From Pirellulales bacterium (GTDB taxonomy: Bacteria; Planctomycetota; Planctomycetia; Pirellulales; Lacipirellulaceae), in the NCBI GenBank assembly GCA_019636345.1, contig JAHBXQ010000005.1, positions 186,001-250,000 of the forward strand: a stretch of 64,000 bases of DNA, written 5' to 3'. The notes beneath the pieces are model-generated. The model did no database searches. It saw only the letters and a program-made list of their open reading frames with translations, and was not told the DNA's origin. The translations under genes were made by a program, and so were the position numbers. Positions 1 to 9,177 of the stretch are shown here, one piece after another. Every line of letters starts with the position of its first letter. Position 1 is the first letter of the stretch.

Positions 1-744
1 CCGCCCGTGCGAGTACGGGACCAGCCGATCGGCCGTGCCGTGACTCTGCAAAAGCGGGCCTTGGTACGTGCTGATCCGCTGCTCCGAGGGATAGCGATTC
101 CGCATGAGCCAGCGCACAGGCAGCCAGGGATAGTGCGTCGCGGCCGTCGCGCTCATGTCGGCGAACGTATTCTGCAGAACGAGTCCCCGCGCTCCTTGTC
201 GCGCGGCGAGATTGGTCGCGACGCCCCCTCCCAGCGAGCGGCCGATGAGGACAATCTGGTCGGGGCGACATTGGCTTCGCTCGGCGAGCCAACGCTGCGC
301 GGCGAGACCGTCCTGCAGCACTCCGTCCTCGTCGGGGGTTCCTTCGCTCCGACCGTAACCGCGATAGTCGAAGAGAAAGACGTTGGCGCCGAGTTGGGAC
401 CGCAAACGATTCCCAAGCGAAAGTCCTTGCGCCACGTCCTCGCCGTTGCCGTGACAATACAGCACGACCGTCTGCGATTCCGGCGCCGGAAAGAACACCC
501 CGTGGAGCTTGGTTCCGTCGGCCGCTGAAAACCAAACATCCTCGCACGAACTGCTTGTCAGGGGTGCGAATCGACGGGGGGGCGGCTGATAGACCAATCG
601 CCTTTCCAGCAGCATCATGGCAAGGCACACGCCGACGTACATGACAAGCAACGACCGGGCTGCTCGTTTCGCCTTCCCGGGCAGCGTTCGCCGAGGAGGG
701 TCGTTCGGGCTCTCCGTCGACGAACGCGCGGCTTCGCTCTCCAT
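1..744 (-). CDS. Alpha/beta hydrolase, membrane-anchored (C-terminus outside the window)
   Basis: Reading from the ATG at 744 the frame stays open to base 1, so 248 residues are visible and the end is missing. Residues 31-47 form one hydrophobic segment that probably anchors the protein. The hydrolase core follows: oxyanion-side HGNGE at 98-102, D-Y-R-G-Y-G at 126-131, nucleophile elbow GRSLGGG with Ser170, and a candidate catalytic Asp239 in HGTADRLVPY. The catalytic His lies beyond the edge. It sits 5 bases downstream of a clear paralogue (750-1571), so the two are a tandem duplication and probably one transcript. Substrate is unknown; the family (BEM46/YfhR-like) includes esterases and peptidase-like hydrolases. 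Confidence 0.85.
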   Translation of the reverse strand, partial: MESEAARSSTESPNDPPRRTLPGKAKRAARSLLVMYVGVCLAMMLLERRLVYQPPPRRFAPLTSSSCEDVWFSAADGTKLHGVFFPAPESQTVVLYCHGNGEDVAQGLSLGNRLRSQLGANVFLFDYRGYGRSEGTPDEDGVLQDGLAAQRWLAERSQCRPDQIVLIGRSLGGGVATNLAARQGARGLVLQNTFADMSATAATHYPWLPVRWLMRNRYPSEQRISTYQGPLLQSHGTADRLVPYSHGR

Positions 745-749
745 GCCGA

Positions 750-1571
750 TCATCCCTCGCTCGCTTGAAGGCTTTGCCCGTTCCTTTCCGCTCGCGTCCC
801 GCGGGGGGGCAAACGGTCGAGCCAGTCGGCCAGTGTCGCGTCATACTCCGGCGGCTGCGGGTCGTTGTGACGACCCTCCGGAATCGTGAAAAACTCCTTC
901 CAGGGACTGGGACAGGCGTCAAACAACTCGCGGCCCATCGCGTAGGGGACGACTTCGTCCTGCGTGCCATGGCTCGCGAGGAGCGGACCGCAGTAACGGC
1001 GAATGTCCTCAATCGACGGAAACTCGTTGCGCATCAGCCACCGCACCGGGAGCCACGGGAAGTGATACGCCGCGGCGTCCTGCAGTCGGGCGAAGGTCCG
1101 CTCGAGCACCAGCCCCCGCACTTCGTGCCGAGCCGCGAGCCCGACCGAGACCCCGCCCCCCAGCGAATGACCAACCGCGACGACCTCGGCAGGGTCGATC
1201 CCCGCACGCGCAGCCAGGACAAGTTGCGCCCGCCGGGCGTCGGCGATCGTCAATTCGGCAGTCGGTCGTCCTTGGCTTTTGCCGTAACCGCGGTAGTCCC
1301 AGGCAAAGGCTGCGACCCCGACCCGCTCGCGCAATTCCAGCAGCCGCGGGGCGAGTCGGGCGACGTGCTCGCCGTTGCCGTGGCTGTACAACAGGAAGGC
1401 CCGCGGCGCCGGATGCAGCATGTACCACCCGTGAAGCCGCGTGCCGTCCTCGCCCGTGAAGACGAGGTCTTCGTAGGGCAAGTCCGCAGGCTCCCAGTCC
1501 CCCGAGCGACGGCTCGGGGCGGGGAAGACGAGCATGCGTTCCAAGAGGTGAATCATCGGGCCGGCGAGCAT
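750..1571 (-). CDS. Alpha/beta hydrolase (BEM46/YfhR-like)
   Basis: 273 residues, full length for a single-domain alpha/beta hydrolase. Visible landmarks are HGNGE at 64-68, WDYRGYG at 91-97, nucleophile motif GHSLGGG with Ser136, acid Asp205 in HGTQDEVVPY, and His235 in EGRHND, so the catalytic triad appears complete. The short hydrophobic start (MLAGPMIHLLERMLVF) may be a weak anchor rather than a cleaved signal. It lies immediately upstream of a second hydrolase with the shared sequence PWLPVRWLMRN, showing a recent tandem duplication. No pathway partner is adjacent, so the substrate cannot be named. Confidence 0.88.
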   Translation of the reverse strand: MLAGPMIHLLERMLVFPAPSRRSGDWEPADLPYEDLVFTGEDGTRLHGWYMLHPAPRAFLLYSHGNGEHVARLAPRLLELRERVGVAAFAWDYRGYGKSQGRPTAELTIADARRAQLVLAARAGIDPAEVVAVGHSLGGGVSVGLAARHEVRGLVLERTFARLQDAAAYHFPWLPVRWLMRNEFPSIEDIRRYCGPLLASHGTQDEVVPYAMGRELFDACPSPWKEFFTIPEGRHNDPQPPEYDATLADWLDRLPPRGTRAERNGQSLQASEG

Positions 1572-1692
1572 TCAGGATGAACGAAGGACGCCTCGGCGTC
1601 GCATCATTCTACGCAGGCCGACCGGGGAAGATGAGCCTGCGAAACGACGCACTTTCGGACGCTGCCGACCGATTTCCCCGGCCGTTCGCGGT

Positions 1693-2319
1693 CTAGCGAA
1701 TCGTCCGCTGCTCGTACACGGCGCGCAGCAATTCGTCGACGTCCTTATATTTCTTCTTCCGCTCGAGGGCCGCTTCGACAAGCCGCCGGGCGTCGGCCTC
1801 GCTGTGACCCAGGGTGCGGAGCGCTTCGAAGGTCTCGGCGGCGACGTCGCGAGCGACGCCATCGACCTCGGGGAGTTCGCGGCCGACGAGCAGGGCGAAC
1901 TTCGGCATCTTGCGGCGCAATTTGGCGATGACGCGATCCGCCGTTGCGGGGCCGATGCCCGGGAGCGCCGCCAAACCCTTTGAGTCCTGGTCCTCGATCA
2001 GCGCCGCCACCTCCTGCACCGGCCGAACCATCGCACGCAGGGCCTTCTTCACTCCGACGCCATCGACCTGACAGATGAGTTCGAAGAACTCCCGCTCGGC
2101 CGAGTTGAGAAACCCGACCAATCGCGGCGTCAGGCGGCCCCCCTGCGCGCTCCCCTCGATGTACTCGATTGTGTGGAGACTCACCTCGCGGCCGATCTGC
2201 CCCTGCAAGTAGCGCCGGGCAAACTCGGGGATGAGCACCTCGTACTCGAACGCCCCCACGGCGAGGGTGAGCTCCTCGCCAACGACGGTCACGGGCTTGC
2301 CGGTGATTTTGGTGATCAT
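1693..2319 (-). CDS. ruvA: Holliday junction branch migration protein RuvA
   Basis: RuvA binds four-way DNA junctions as a tetramer and loads the RuvB motor during recombinational repair. The start at 2319 gives 208 residues, normal for the family, and begins [10 protein letters not shown] as expected for the N-terminal OB fold; an upstream in-frame start would add 24 unrelated residues. The helix-hairpin-helix signature is visible as [16 protein letters not shown], and the C-terminal RuvB-binding helix ends in [16 protein letters not shown]. ruvC lies just upstream on the same strand with 125 bases between, giving the order ruvC-ruvA; ruvB is not in the window. Confidence 0.95.
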   Translation of the reverse strand: MITKITGKPVTVVGEELTLAVGAFEYEVLIPEFARRYLQGQIGREVSLHTIEYIEGSAQGGRLTPRLVGFLNSAEREFFELICQVDGVGVKKALRAMVRPVQEVAALIEDQDSKGLAALPGIGPATADRVIAKLRRKMPKFALLVGRELPEVDGVARDVAAETFEALRTLGHSEADARRLVEAALERKKKYKDVDELLRAVYEQRTIR

Positions 2320-2444
2320 AAGGGGAAGATCTTGAGGCGTGAGTCTTGAGACGTGAGCGAGAATCGGACCAAGGGGAGCACGGGGCGTCAAGGCGAATGC
2401 CCGCCGTCGGCAAGCTTGCTGGCACGCGACTCAGCCGTCAGGCC

Positions 2445-2921
2445 TCACGGCTTGCCCGTCCATGCGTGGCACATCGCGATCGCCAGCGCGTCGGCGACGT
2501 CGGCCGGCTCGGGAAGGGCCGACAGCCGCAGTTCCCGCTGCACGGCCTGCTGCATCTGCGACTTCGGCGCCCGGCCGTTGCCGGTGAGGGTCTTTTTGAC
2601 CTGCGTCGCCCCGTAGTCGAACACCGGCGCCCCGGCCTGCGTCGCCGCGAGCACGATCACCCCTCGGGCGTGCCCCATAAGCAGCGCCGTCGTCGGTCGG
2701 TCGTAGTGGGCGTAGAGTTTCTCGAGCGCGACCGCATCCGGCGCGAGCGACTCGATCACCTCCCGAATTCCGTCGTAGATCTCCAGCACCCGCGCGGGAA
2801 GATTCCCCTTCGACCGTCCGCGCACGATTCCCGCCTCGACGAGTTTCAGCGTTCGACCCGTCCGGTCGACGACCCCGTAACCAGTCGTGTTGAGGCCAGG
2901 ATCGACGCCGAGGATTCGCAT
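2445..2921 (-). CDS. ruvC: Crossover junction endodeoxyribonuclease RuvC
   Basis: RuvC is the metal-dependent resolvase that cuts Holliday junctions together with RuvAB. The 158-residue product has the family start MRILGVDPGLNTTGYG with the catalytic Asp7, the conserved Glu in VALEKLYAHYDRP, and the C-terminal acidic pair in PADVADALAIAMCH. All four catalytic acids are therefore present. It is followed by ruvA on the same strand. Confidence 0.96.
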   Translation of the reverse strand: MRILGVDPGLNTTGYGVVDRTGRTLKLVEAGIVRGRSKGNLPARVLEIYDGIREVIESLAPDAVALEKLYAHYDRPTTALLMGHARGVIVLAATQAGAPVFDYGATQVKKTLTGNGRAPKSQMQQAVQRELRLSALPEPADVADALAIAMCHAWTGKP

Positions 2922-2939
2922 AAGTTTCGTCCGAGTTCG

Positions 2940-3350
2940 CTAAGGCAAACTCAGCATGACCCCTTTGCCGACAACCGCGACGCGATGGCCCGTCGCCTCG
3001 ATCGGATAGCTGTAGTTGTCGGACCAATTGACCATTCCGCCGTTCTCCTCGATCCGGACATGTCCGACGCAAACCTTCAGTTCGCCGCGACAACGCCCGG
3101 CAAGCCAATCGGCGATGGATTGCTTCTGGAATTTCGCGGACGCGACGTCCCAGGAGCCGGCATCGTCGATTTCAGCGTGGATCGTTGCAAAGGAGTCGTC
3201 GAGCATCGCGCGCCCGAAGCGATAGTCGCCGCCTTCGAGCGTCTCCCGGAACTTGGCCGCAACACTGCTGGGCCGCGTTTGCCAATAGCAAATCAGCGCA
3301 GCGAAAGTGAGCAGGACAAGAAGCGTCTTGAGTGAGAATCGGAGTTTCAT
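2940..3350 (-). CDS. Hypothetical protein with R-F-S-L leader and one membrane segment
   Basis: 136 residues starting MKLRFSLKTLLVLLTFAAL, a basic leader followed by a hydrophobic stretch. This leader type is very common in Pirellulales small proteins. The rest is soluble with the segment QSIADWLAGRCRGELKV near the middle. It ends 18 bases upstream of ruvC and could be co-transcribed with it. A broken paralogue with the same leader and the matching W-L-x-G-R-x-R-G segment lies upstream at 3584-3887. I recognise no domain and cannot give a function; I infer export or inner-membrane anchoring from the leader. Confidence 0.7.
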   Translation of the reverse strand: MKLRFSLKTLLVLLTFAALICYWQTRPSSVAAKFRETLEGGDYRFGRAMLDDSFATIHAEIDDAGSWDVASAKFQKQSIADWLAGRCRGELKVCVGHVRIEENGGMVNWSDNYSYPIEATGHRVAVVGKGVMLSLP

Positions 3351-3383
3351 GCGACGTGCTCCGGCGCCCTCTCTCGCGGCCCC

Positions 3384-3560
3384 GGAGGGGCCATGTCGTG
3401 TAGCCAGGGGCGAAGCCCCTGGAAATCGGCGAGAACGTGTTCTCGTTTCGCCCCACGGGGGCGAGGTCAGCAGATTGACTTCGCCAGCTGGGGCGACGAA
3501 TCCTTCGTATGGCGCTCACCAGGGGCTGGCGCCGCTGGCTATTGACGGTCAACCTGTTGT
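3384..3560. repeat. Intergenic repeat element with palindrome
   Basis: The spacer between the leader protein and its decayed paralogue contains a perfect palindrome CCAGGGGCGAAGCCCCTGG at 3404-3422 (8-base arms, 3-base loop), the string CCCCACGGGGGCGA near 3450, and a second CCAGGGGCT-type half at about 3519. Conceptual minus-strand translation reads like the FSPISRGFAPGYTTWPLRG strings that I associate with small spurious planctomycete ORFs, so I take this as an interspersed repeat. Element boundaries are approximate. Confidence 0.5.
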
Positions 3561-3583
3561 GCCTTACGAAACTCTGCCGCAAC

Positions 3584-3887
3584 TCACTTTCGCAATACCT
3601 GTTGCTGGGACACTTCGATGGTTCGCGAACCCCAATCCCTTTGGATCGCGAAATCGCCTACTTCCATCGTGCCGGACGTCGCGATGGCCGGTGCGACCGC
3701 TTCCACGAACCCTGTCTATCCAGAAGTCATGCGTACGGTGATAGTGCCGCGCTGCCGGCCGCAGAGCCAATCCCAAACAGTTTGCTTGACAGGAACGAAT
3801 GCGCCGCAAACTTACGCCGCTCGGCGTTCCAATTGTCGAGCGTTCGCTCTCCGGCGTTAGCGATCTGAGCGAGAAACGCGGCTTCAT
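3584..3887 (-). pseudogene. Decayed paralogue of the 2940-3350 protein
   Basis: The region starts MKPRFSLRSL, matching the MKLRFSLKTL leader of the intact neighbour. Sense then continues in other frames: ERTLDNWNAERRKFAA in the second frame and QTVWDWLCGRQRGTITV in the third, the latter matching QSIADWLAGRCRGELKV of the intact gene. The third frame has an internal stop after RMTSG and then runs to a stop at 3584. The hydrophobic part after the leader is missing. Two frame changes plus an internal stop make this a broken gene, unless base errors are present. Confidence 0.5.
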
Positions 3888-3909
3888 GGACGCCCTCCTG
3901 GCAAACAGA

Positions 3910-4179
3910 CTACAACGACCTCAGCAACCGTTCATATTCCGCATGCTTGCCGATCCAAAACCAGACGACTTCGTCGCCGTCGACGAGTGCAACGGCCCGA
4001 TAGTCATCGTTGACGCGGGCCGAGTAAACGGGGCGCGTCGGATGGACTCGCTTGAATTGCAGGCTGTTGTGTTGTGGGTTATTGCGAAAGCGGCGGTAGG
4101 CAGCATGGGCTCGGTACTGAATCGATTGGGGGAGCTTTGCGAGCGCCTGGCGGAATCCTTCCGTCGTGTGCGAGGTCAT
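3910..4179 (-). CDS. RelE/ParE-type toxin of a type II toxin-antitoxin pair
   Basis: 89 residues with the fold signature of the RelE/ParE superfamily: an N-terminal helical hairpin (TTEGFRQALAKLPQSIQYRA), a central strand with VYSARVNDDYRAVALV, and the C-terminal strand VVWFWIGKHAEYERLL. RelE-like members cut mRNA on the ribosome and ParE-like members poison gyrase; sequence alone does not decide which. Its ATG overlaps the stop of the upstream antitoxin by four bases (ATGA), typical of translational coupling. The stop codon is at 3910. Confidence 0.82.
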   Translation of the reverse strand: MTSHTTEGFRQALAKLPQSIQYRAHAAYRRFRNNPQHNSLQFKRVHPTRPVYSARVNDDYRAVALVDGDEVVWFWIGKHAEYERLLRSL

Positions 4180-4394
4180 AGCGAGTCGGGATCGAGCGGC
4201 AGGGTCTTGCCGGCGCGGTGCTCGGCGAGCGCTTGGTCGGCCATCCGCTCCAACAGTTCAGGTGAACGTGCGAACAACTCTTGCCAGCGTTCTTCCGAAC
4301 TCAATTCTTCCAGCATCCATGCGCCGAATCGATCCTGTTCGTCGGGCGACAATTGCTGCGCCTTCTCAAATGCTTCTCGAAGTTTGGTCGTCAT
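4176..4394 (-). CDS. Antitoxin of the RelE/ParE-type pair
   Basis: 72 residues from the ATG at 4394: it begins MTTKLREAFEKAQQLSPDEQ and ends LPLDPDSL. A longer frame from 4514 adds a basic stretch that overlaps the end of cysS and looks spurious. The N-terminal helix resembles antitoxins paired with small RelE/ParE toxins, where the C-terminal half wraps the toxin. The gene precedes the toxin and overlaps it by four bases, so the antitoxin is translated first. No DNA-binding domain is obvious at this length, so autoregulation is uncertain. Confidence 0.75.
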   Translation of the reverse strand: MTTKLREAFEKAQQLSPDEQDRFGAWMLEELSSEERWQELFARSPELLERMADQALAEHRAGKTLPLDPDSL

Positions 4395-4498
4395 CGCTCG
4401 CACCCGCGGGTGGTTTGTCAGAGAACTGACTGCTGATTTCTTCCCATTGTACCATCTCCCTTGGAAGTTGGCTCGCCCGAAGCCTCGATCTCCCCTTG

Positions 4499-6295
4499 CT
4501 ACCCTCGCACCCACTCAGTTCCCCCGGCGCGATCTTCGAGGGCGACCCCGATCGCTTTGAGGCGATCGCGGACCGCGTCGCTGGTGGCGAAATCCTTGCT
4601 TGCGCGGGCCGTCGCGCGGAGCTGAATGAGCAGTTGCATGACGCCGTCCAAGGCTCCCTCTCCGCCGCCGGTCCATTCGGCGCCTGTCGGGCGGTCCTCG
4701 ATGACGATTGCCAGCGGCTTCAGCCCGTCGCGGATCGCGTCGGCGGTCGCGAAATTCTTCGCGGCCCGGGCTTCGGCCCGGAGGCCGATCACCACCCCCA
4801 TCGCGGCGGCGAGCAGGTCGGCGTCGGCGCCTCCCCCGGCTGACGCCGGGGGCTCGAGGAAGAGGCCGAGCGTGTTCGCGAGTTCCTTCAGCGTGACCAG
4901 CAGCGATTCAAACGTGGCGACGCCCTGCGGATTGCTCGCGGCGTCGGTTTCCAGTTTGTGATCATCGCAATATTTGTTGACGATCTTTGCCAGTTCAAAA
5001 AGCTCGGCGATCGCGCCGCCCGTGTTGAAGTCGTCGTCCATCGCCGCGATGAACTTCTCCCGGCAGGCGGCCGCGGCGTCGAGCGCCGGATCGCCGGACG
5101 GTTGCGGCTTAGCGGCGTCTCGACCGTTGGGCGCGGTCAGCTCGTAGAAGTCGCGCCCCGTGACGCGGTTGTAACGCTTGAACAACCGATAGAACGACTC
5201 GAGCCCGACGCCGGCCTCCTCGATCGCCGGTTCGCTGAACAGCACCGTGCTGCGGTAGTGGGTGCGCAGGAGGAAGAAGCGGATTCGCTCGCCCCCTTGT
5301 TTGGCGATGAGTTGGGCGAGGCCGCCGGCGCCTTTGCTGCGGCTCATTTTGCCGCTGACGGCGTCTTCTCCGGGAGCTGACGCTTCCCGGCTCGTTGCGA
5401 GCGCTGAAGCGCCCTCGCCGGCGCGTTCGGCCTTGCCGCCGATCTTGCCGGCGGTTGCGTCGCGGCGCAACAGGCCGTTATGGGCCCAGTACAGGGCGAA
5501 CGCTCGCTCGTGGCAGCACTCGCTTTGGGCGATTTCGTTTTCATGGTGCGGAAACACCAGGTCGAGCCCGCCGCCGTGAATGTCGAACGTTTCGCCGAGC
5601 AGCTTCTTGCTCATCGCCGAGCATTCGATGTGCCATCCGGGACGACCCGGCCCCCAGGGACTGTCCCACGACGGCTCGCCCGGCTTGGCGCCCTTCCACA
5701 GGGCGAAGTCGGCCGCGTTTTGCTTGCGCCCCGCCGCCCCGCCGCCGTCTCCCTGCATTCCCTCGACCGTACGGTTTGAGAGCTTGCCGTACGCGCGGTC
5801 CTTCATCACGTTGAAAAACACGTCGCCGTCGGCCGCATAGGCGAACCCCCGGTCGACGAGCGACTGGGTCAGGGCAATGATCTCGTCCATGCACTCGGTC
5901 GCGCGGGGGAAGTGGTCGATTTGGTCGACCCCTAGCGCCGCAAGATTGTCGTGATAGTCCTTGATGTTCTCCTCGGCGACGTCGAACATCGTGATGCCGC
6001 GCTCGGCGGCCTTGTTGATCAGCTTGTCGTCGACGTCGGTGATGTTGACGACCCAGGTCACCTCGTAGCCCGAGTAGGTCAGGTACCGCTTGATGCAGTC
6101 GAAGATCACCGGCCCGACCATGTGACCGATGTGGGCTTTGTCGTACACCGTGGGCCCGCACAGGTAGATCCCGACCCGACCCGGCCGAACCGTGCGGAAC
6201 GGCTCTTTCTTCTTCGAAAGCGTGTTGTAGATCGTCAGCGACGAGTGCGGATCGGAGAGTTGCATGGAATCGATCTTTTCGGCGGTCGCGGGCAT
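4499..6295 (-). CDS. cysS: Cysteinyl-tRNA synthetase with inserted segment and duplicated C-terminal module
   Basis: Class I synthetase that charges tRNA-Cys. Visible: LCGPTVYDKAHIGH (HIGH motif), zinc-site region with SPWGPGRPGWHIECSAMS, and HHENEIAQSE. The product is 598 residues, against roughly 460-500 usual. Two things explain the excess. About 35 extra residues (KAERAGEGASALATSREASA) sit just before KMSRSKG, a variant of KMSKS. The C-terminal helical module appears twice in a row: LRAEARAAKNFATADAIRDG...EDRPTGAEW and LRATARASKDFATSDAVRDR...EDRAGGTEW. Both oddities coincide with palindromic repeats in the DNA (5370-5390 and 4833-4852). The frame is uninterrupted, so the gene should be functional. 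Start at 6295; the Met at 6265 is also possible. Confidence 0.95.
   Translation of the reverse strand: MPATAEKIDSMQLSDPHSSLTIYNTLSKKKEPFRTVRPGRVGIYLCGPTVYDKAHIGHMVGPVIFDCIKRYLTYSGYEVTWVVNITDVDDKLINKAAERGITMFDVAEENIKDYHDNLAALGVDQIDHFPRATECMDEIIALTQSLVDRGFAYAADGDVFFNVMKDRAYGKLSNRTVEGMQGDGGGAAGRKQNAADFALWKGAKPGEPSWDSPWGPGRPGWHIECSAMSKKLLGETFDIHGGGLDLVFPHHENEIAQSECCHERAFALYWAHNGLLRRDATAGKIGGKAERAGEGASALATSREASAPGEDAVSGKMSRSKGAGGLAQLIAKQGGERIRFFLLRTHYRSTVLFSEPAIEEAGVGLESFYRLFKRYNRVTGRDFYELTAPNGRDAAKPQPSGDPALDAAAACREKFIAAMDDDFNTGGAIAELFELAKIVNKYCDDHKLETDAASNPQGVATFESLLVTLKELANTLGLFLEPPASAGGGADADLLAAAMGVVIGLRAEARAAKNFATADAIRDGLKPLAIVIEDRPTGAEWTGGGEGALDGVMQLLIQLRATARASKDFATSDAVRDRLKAIGVALEDRAGGTEWVRG
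4833..4852. repeat. Palindromic repeat inside cysS, C-terminal part
   Basis: CCCCCGGCTGACGCCGGGGG is a perfect hairpin with 8-base arms and a TGAC loop. It is read through in frame in cysS as part of EPPASAGGGADAD, just before the duplicated C-terminal modules. The central octamer GCTGACGC is shared with the second palindrome in the same gene. Confidence 0.75.
5370..5390. repeat. Palindromic repeat inside cysS, before the KMSKS motif
   Basis: A 21-base imperfect palindrome with arms CCGGGA and TCCCGG and the core GCTGACGC. It encodes part of SREASAPGED within the extra segment that separates the catalytic domain from KMSRS. Its core matches the palindrome at 4833-4852, so both are probably copies of one repeat family. 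Confidence 0.7.
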
Positions 6296-6409
6296 GGCGG
6301 GCGTGTGGGTGATCGGCAGGAAGGGGTCAGTTGGAAAGCAGCAATCGCAAACAAGCCGCGAGTTCCCAACTCGCCGGGAAAAGGCTGCGTGACGGCGCGG
6401 CCGCGCCGA

Positions 6410-6895
6410 TCAAATCATCTCGATCAACGTCACGCACCGCGCCGCGATCAGTTCCCCGCGGCCGATCTCGCCAGCGCCTTCGCCGGTCTTCGCTTTGACG
6501 TTGACCTGGGAGGCGTCGACCTCCAGGATCGCGGCGATTCGTTTGGCGATCGCCTCGCGAAAGGGCGAGAGTTTGGGGCGCTCGGCCGAGACGACGCAGT
6601 CGAGGTTCACCAAGCGATAGCCGCCGTTGACCACGCGGTCGTAGGCCAGCCGCAGCATTTCGGCGGAGTCGCGATTGCGGTTTCCTTCCTCCGTGTTGGG
6701 AAACATGTGTCCAAGATCGGGCAGCCCGGCGGCTCCCAGCAGCGCGTCGGTGACGGCATGAAGCAGCACGTCGGCGTCGCTATGGCCCGCCAAGTGCTTG
6801 TCGTGCGGCACGTCGAGTCCGCCGATCCGCAGCGGGCCTCCCTCGGCCGTGCGATGGGAATCCTCGCCCAAGCCGATGCGGAAACTGGTCGCCAC
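6410..6895 (-). CDS. ispF: 2-C-methyl-D-erythritol 2,4-cyclodiphosphate synthase IspF
   Basis: IspF closes the cyclodiphosphate ring in the MEP isoprenoid pathway. Visible: FRIGLGEDSHR at the N-terminus with the metal-binding Asp and His, LAGHSDADVLLHAVTDALLGAA (zinc His and substrate residues), DLGHMFPNTE, and VNVKAKTGEGAGEIGRGE near the end. A GTG start at 6895 gives 161 residues, the normal size, and begins directly before FRIGLGE. An ATG at 6970 would add 25 residues not expected in the family. It follows cysS upstream on the same strand with a 114-base gap. Confidence 0.93.
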   Translation of the reverse strand: MATSFRIGLGEDSHRTAEGGPLRIGGLDVPHDKHLAGHSDADVLLHAVTDALLGAAGLPDLGHMFPNTEEGNRNRDSAEMLRLAYDRVVNGGYRLVNLDCVVSAERPKLSPFREAIAKRIAAILEVDASQVNVKAKTGEGAGEIGRGELIAARCVTLIEMI

Positions 6896-6999
6896 GTGCG
6901 CCCCGAGGTCGTTGTGAGGGAAAGGCCGCCAAACTGGGCGAAGTATATCGGTTGCCGCGCAGGGCGACAACGCGAGTCGCCGCAGCGCCGGCTTCCGGC

Positions 7000-7863
7000 T
7001 CAGCCCGCCGCAACGGGCGCGGGGGTCGGCGTCGCCGCCAAGTCGACCGTCACCCGACTGGGTTGCCGCGCGGGTTCCTGCAGCCGGACTTCAAGCCGCA
7101 CGCCGTGGGCGTACGCCTGCAAGACCTTAATGCGGGCGTCGGGCCCCTCGGACGCTTCCGCCTCGACCTCGGGGACGCGCTCCAGCGGGGGGCAGAACCC
7201 CACGTGAAGCACCGCGTGTCGCTGGCCGGGGACGAATTCGGCGCTCACCGTCCCGTAGACGCTTTCGACTCCCTGCTCGTCGCGGACGCGAAACAGTTGC
7301 TGAAGCAAGTCGTCGCGCGGCTCGTCGGCAAGCGCCGCTTCTCCAAGGTCCGGCGTCGAGCCGGAGGGGTCGGCCTCGCCATGTGACGCGACTCCCCCTT
7401 GCGCTGCGGGCTCGGCGGCGCCGCTGGCGCCGCGATCAAAGAAGATTTGCCGACGAAACTGATCGGCGATCAACAGCGGCAGCCAGACGATCCACTCGGA
7501 AGTACGGTCGCCCGGGTAACAACAGCCGACCGCCAGCAGCAGGAGCGCCGCCGAGCCGGTCCAGCCGAGCGCCTGGTCTTGCCAAGCGAGCCGCGGCGTC
7601 GCAGCGCGGGGCCACAGGTGCCGCCACACGCGGCGACCGCCGTCGACGATCACCACGGCCGTGATCGCCGTGGTCAGAAGCAGCGCCAGCGGGAGCGGCT
7701 CCTCGGCCGGGCCGAAGAGGCGGCGAATCGAGAGCACCGCGCCGACCGCGAAGATCGCCGCCAGCCCCGCGAGCAACGCAAGCAACGCCCGGCGATCGCG
7801 CACTGCGTGCCGGGGAAGAAGATCAAGCTTCGCCAATTCTCGCAGCGTGAGCATGGCGGGCAA
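7000..7863 (-). CDS. Hypothetical multi-pass membrane protein
   Basis: 287 residues. Residues from about 25 to 135 carry four hydrophobic segments (LLALLAGLAAIFAVGAVL, LALLLTTAITAVVIV, ALGWTGSAALLLLAVG, WIVWLPLLIAD). The C-terminal half is soluble after an Ala/Gly/Pro-rich linker, with a predicted beta domain around GTVSAEFVPGQRHAVLHVGF. The linker DNA holds a perfect palindrome with 8-base arms at 7415-7433. The next gene on this strand is ispF, about 100 bases away. I do not recognise the family. Confidence 0.65.
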   Translation of the reverse strand: MPAMLTLRELAKLDLLPRHAVRDRRALLALLAGLAAIFAVGAVLSIRRLFGPAEEPLPLALLLTTAITAVVIVDGGRRVWRHLWPRAATPRLAWQDQALGWTGSAALLLLAVGCCYPGDRTSEWIVWLPLLIADQFRRQIFFDRGASGAAEPAAQGGVASHGEADPSGSTPDLGEAALADEPRDDLLQQLFRVRDEQGVESVYGTVSAEFVPGQRHAVLHVGFCPPLERVPEVEAEASEGPDARIKVLQAYAHGVRLEVRLQEPARQPSRVTVDLAATPTPAPVAAG

Positions 7864-7927
7864 GATACCATGCGGCGGAGGCCGATGCGAACACGGCGCC
7901 GTGACTTTTGCACACGATCAAAGCGCA

Positions 7928-7963
7928 AAGGCGAGCGGGGGACGAATGCCCGCCGCTCGCCTT
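7928..7963 (-). terminator. Probable terminator of metK
   Basis: An 11-base inverted repeat (AAGGCGAGCGG and CCGCTCGCCTT) with a 14-base loop lies 36 bases after the metK stop. On the minus strand the stem ends in CGCCTTTGCGCTTTG, a weak T-rich tail, so efficiency is uncertain. Confidence 0.5.
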
Positions 7964-7998
7964 GAAGCTTGGCCGCCGATCGCGACGCCGCGGGTGCG

Positions 7999-9177
<1,179 letters not shown>

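Noticed and set aside
5951-7207. 418-residue plus-strand frame
   Set aside because: Antisense shadow of cysS and ispF; translation has no coherent features.
7415-7433. Palindrome with 8-base arms in the hypothetical membrane-protein gene
   Set aside because: It codes an Ala/Gly/Pro linker in GC-rich DNA where such palindromes arise easily; not counted as an inserted repeat.
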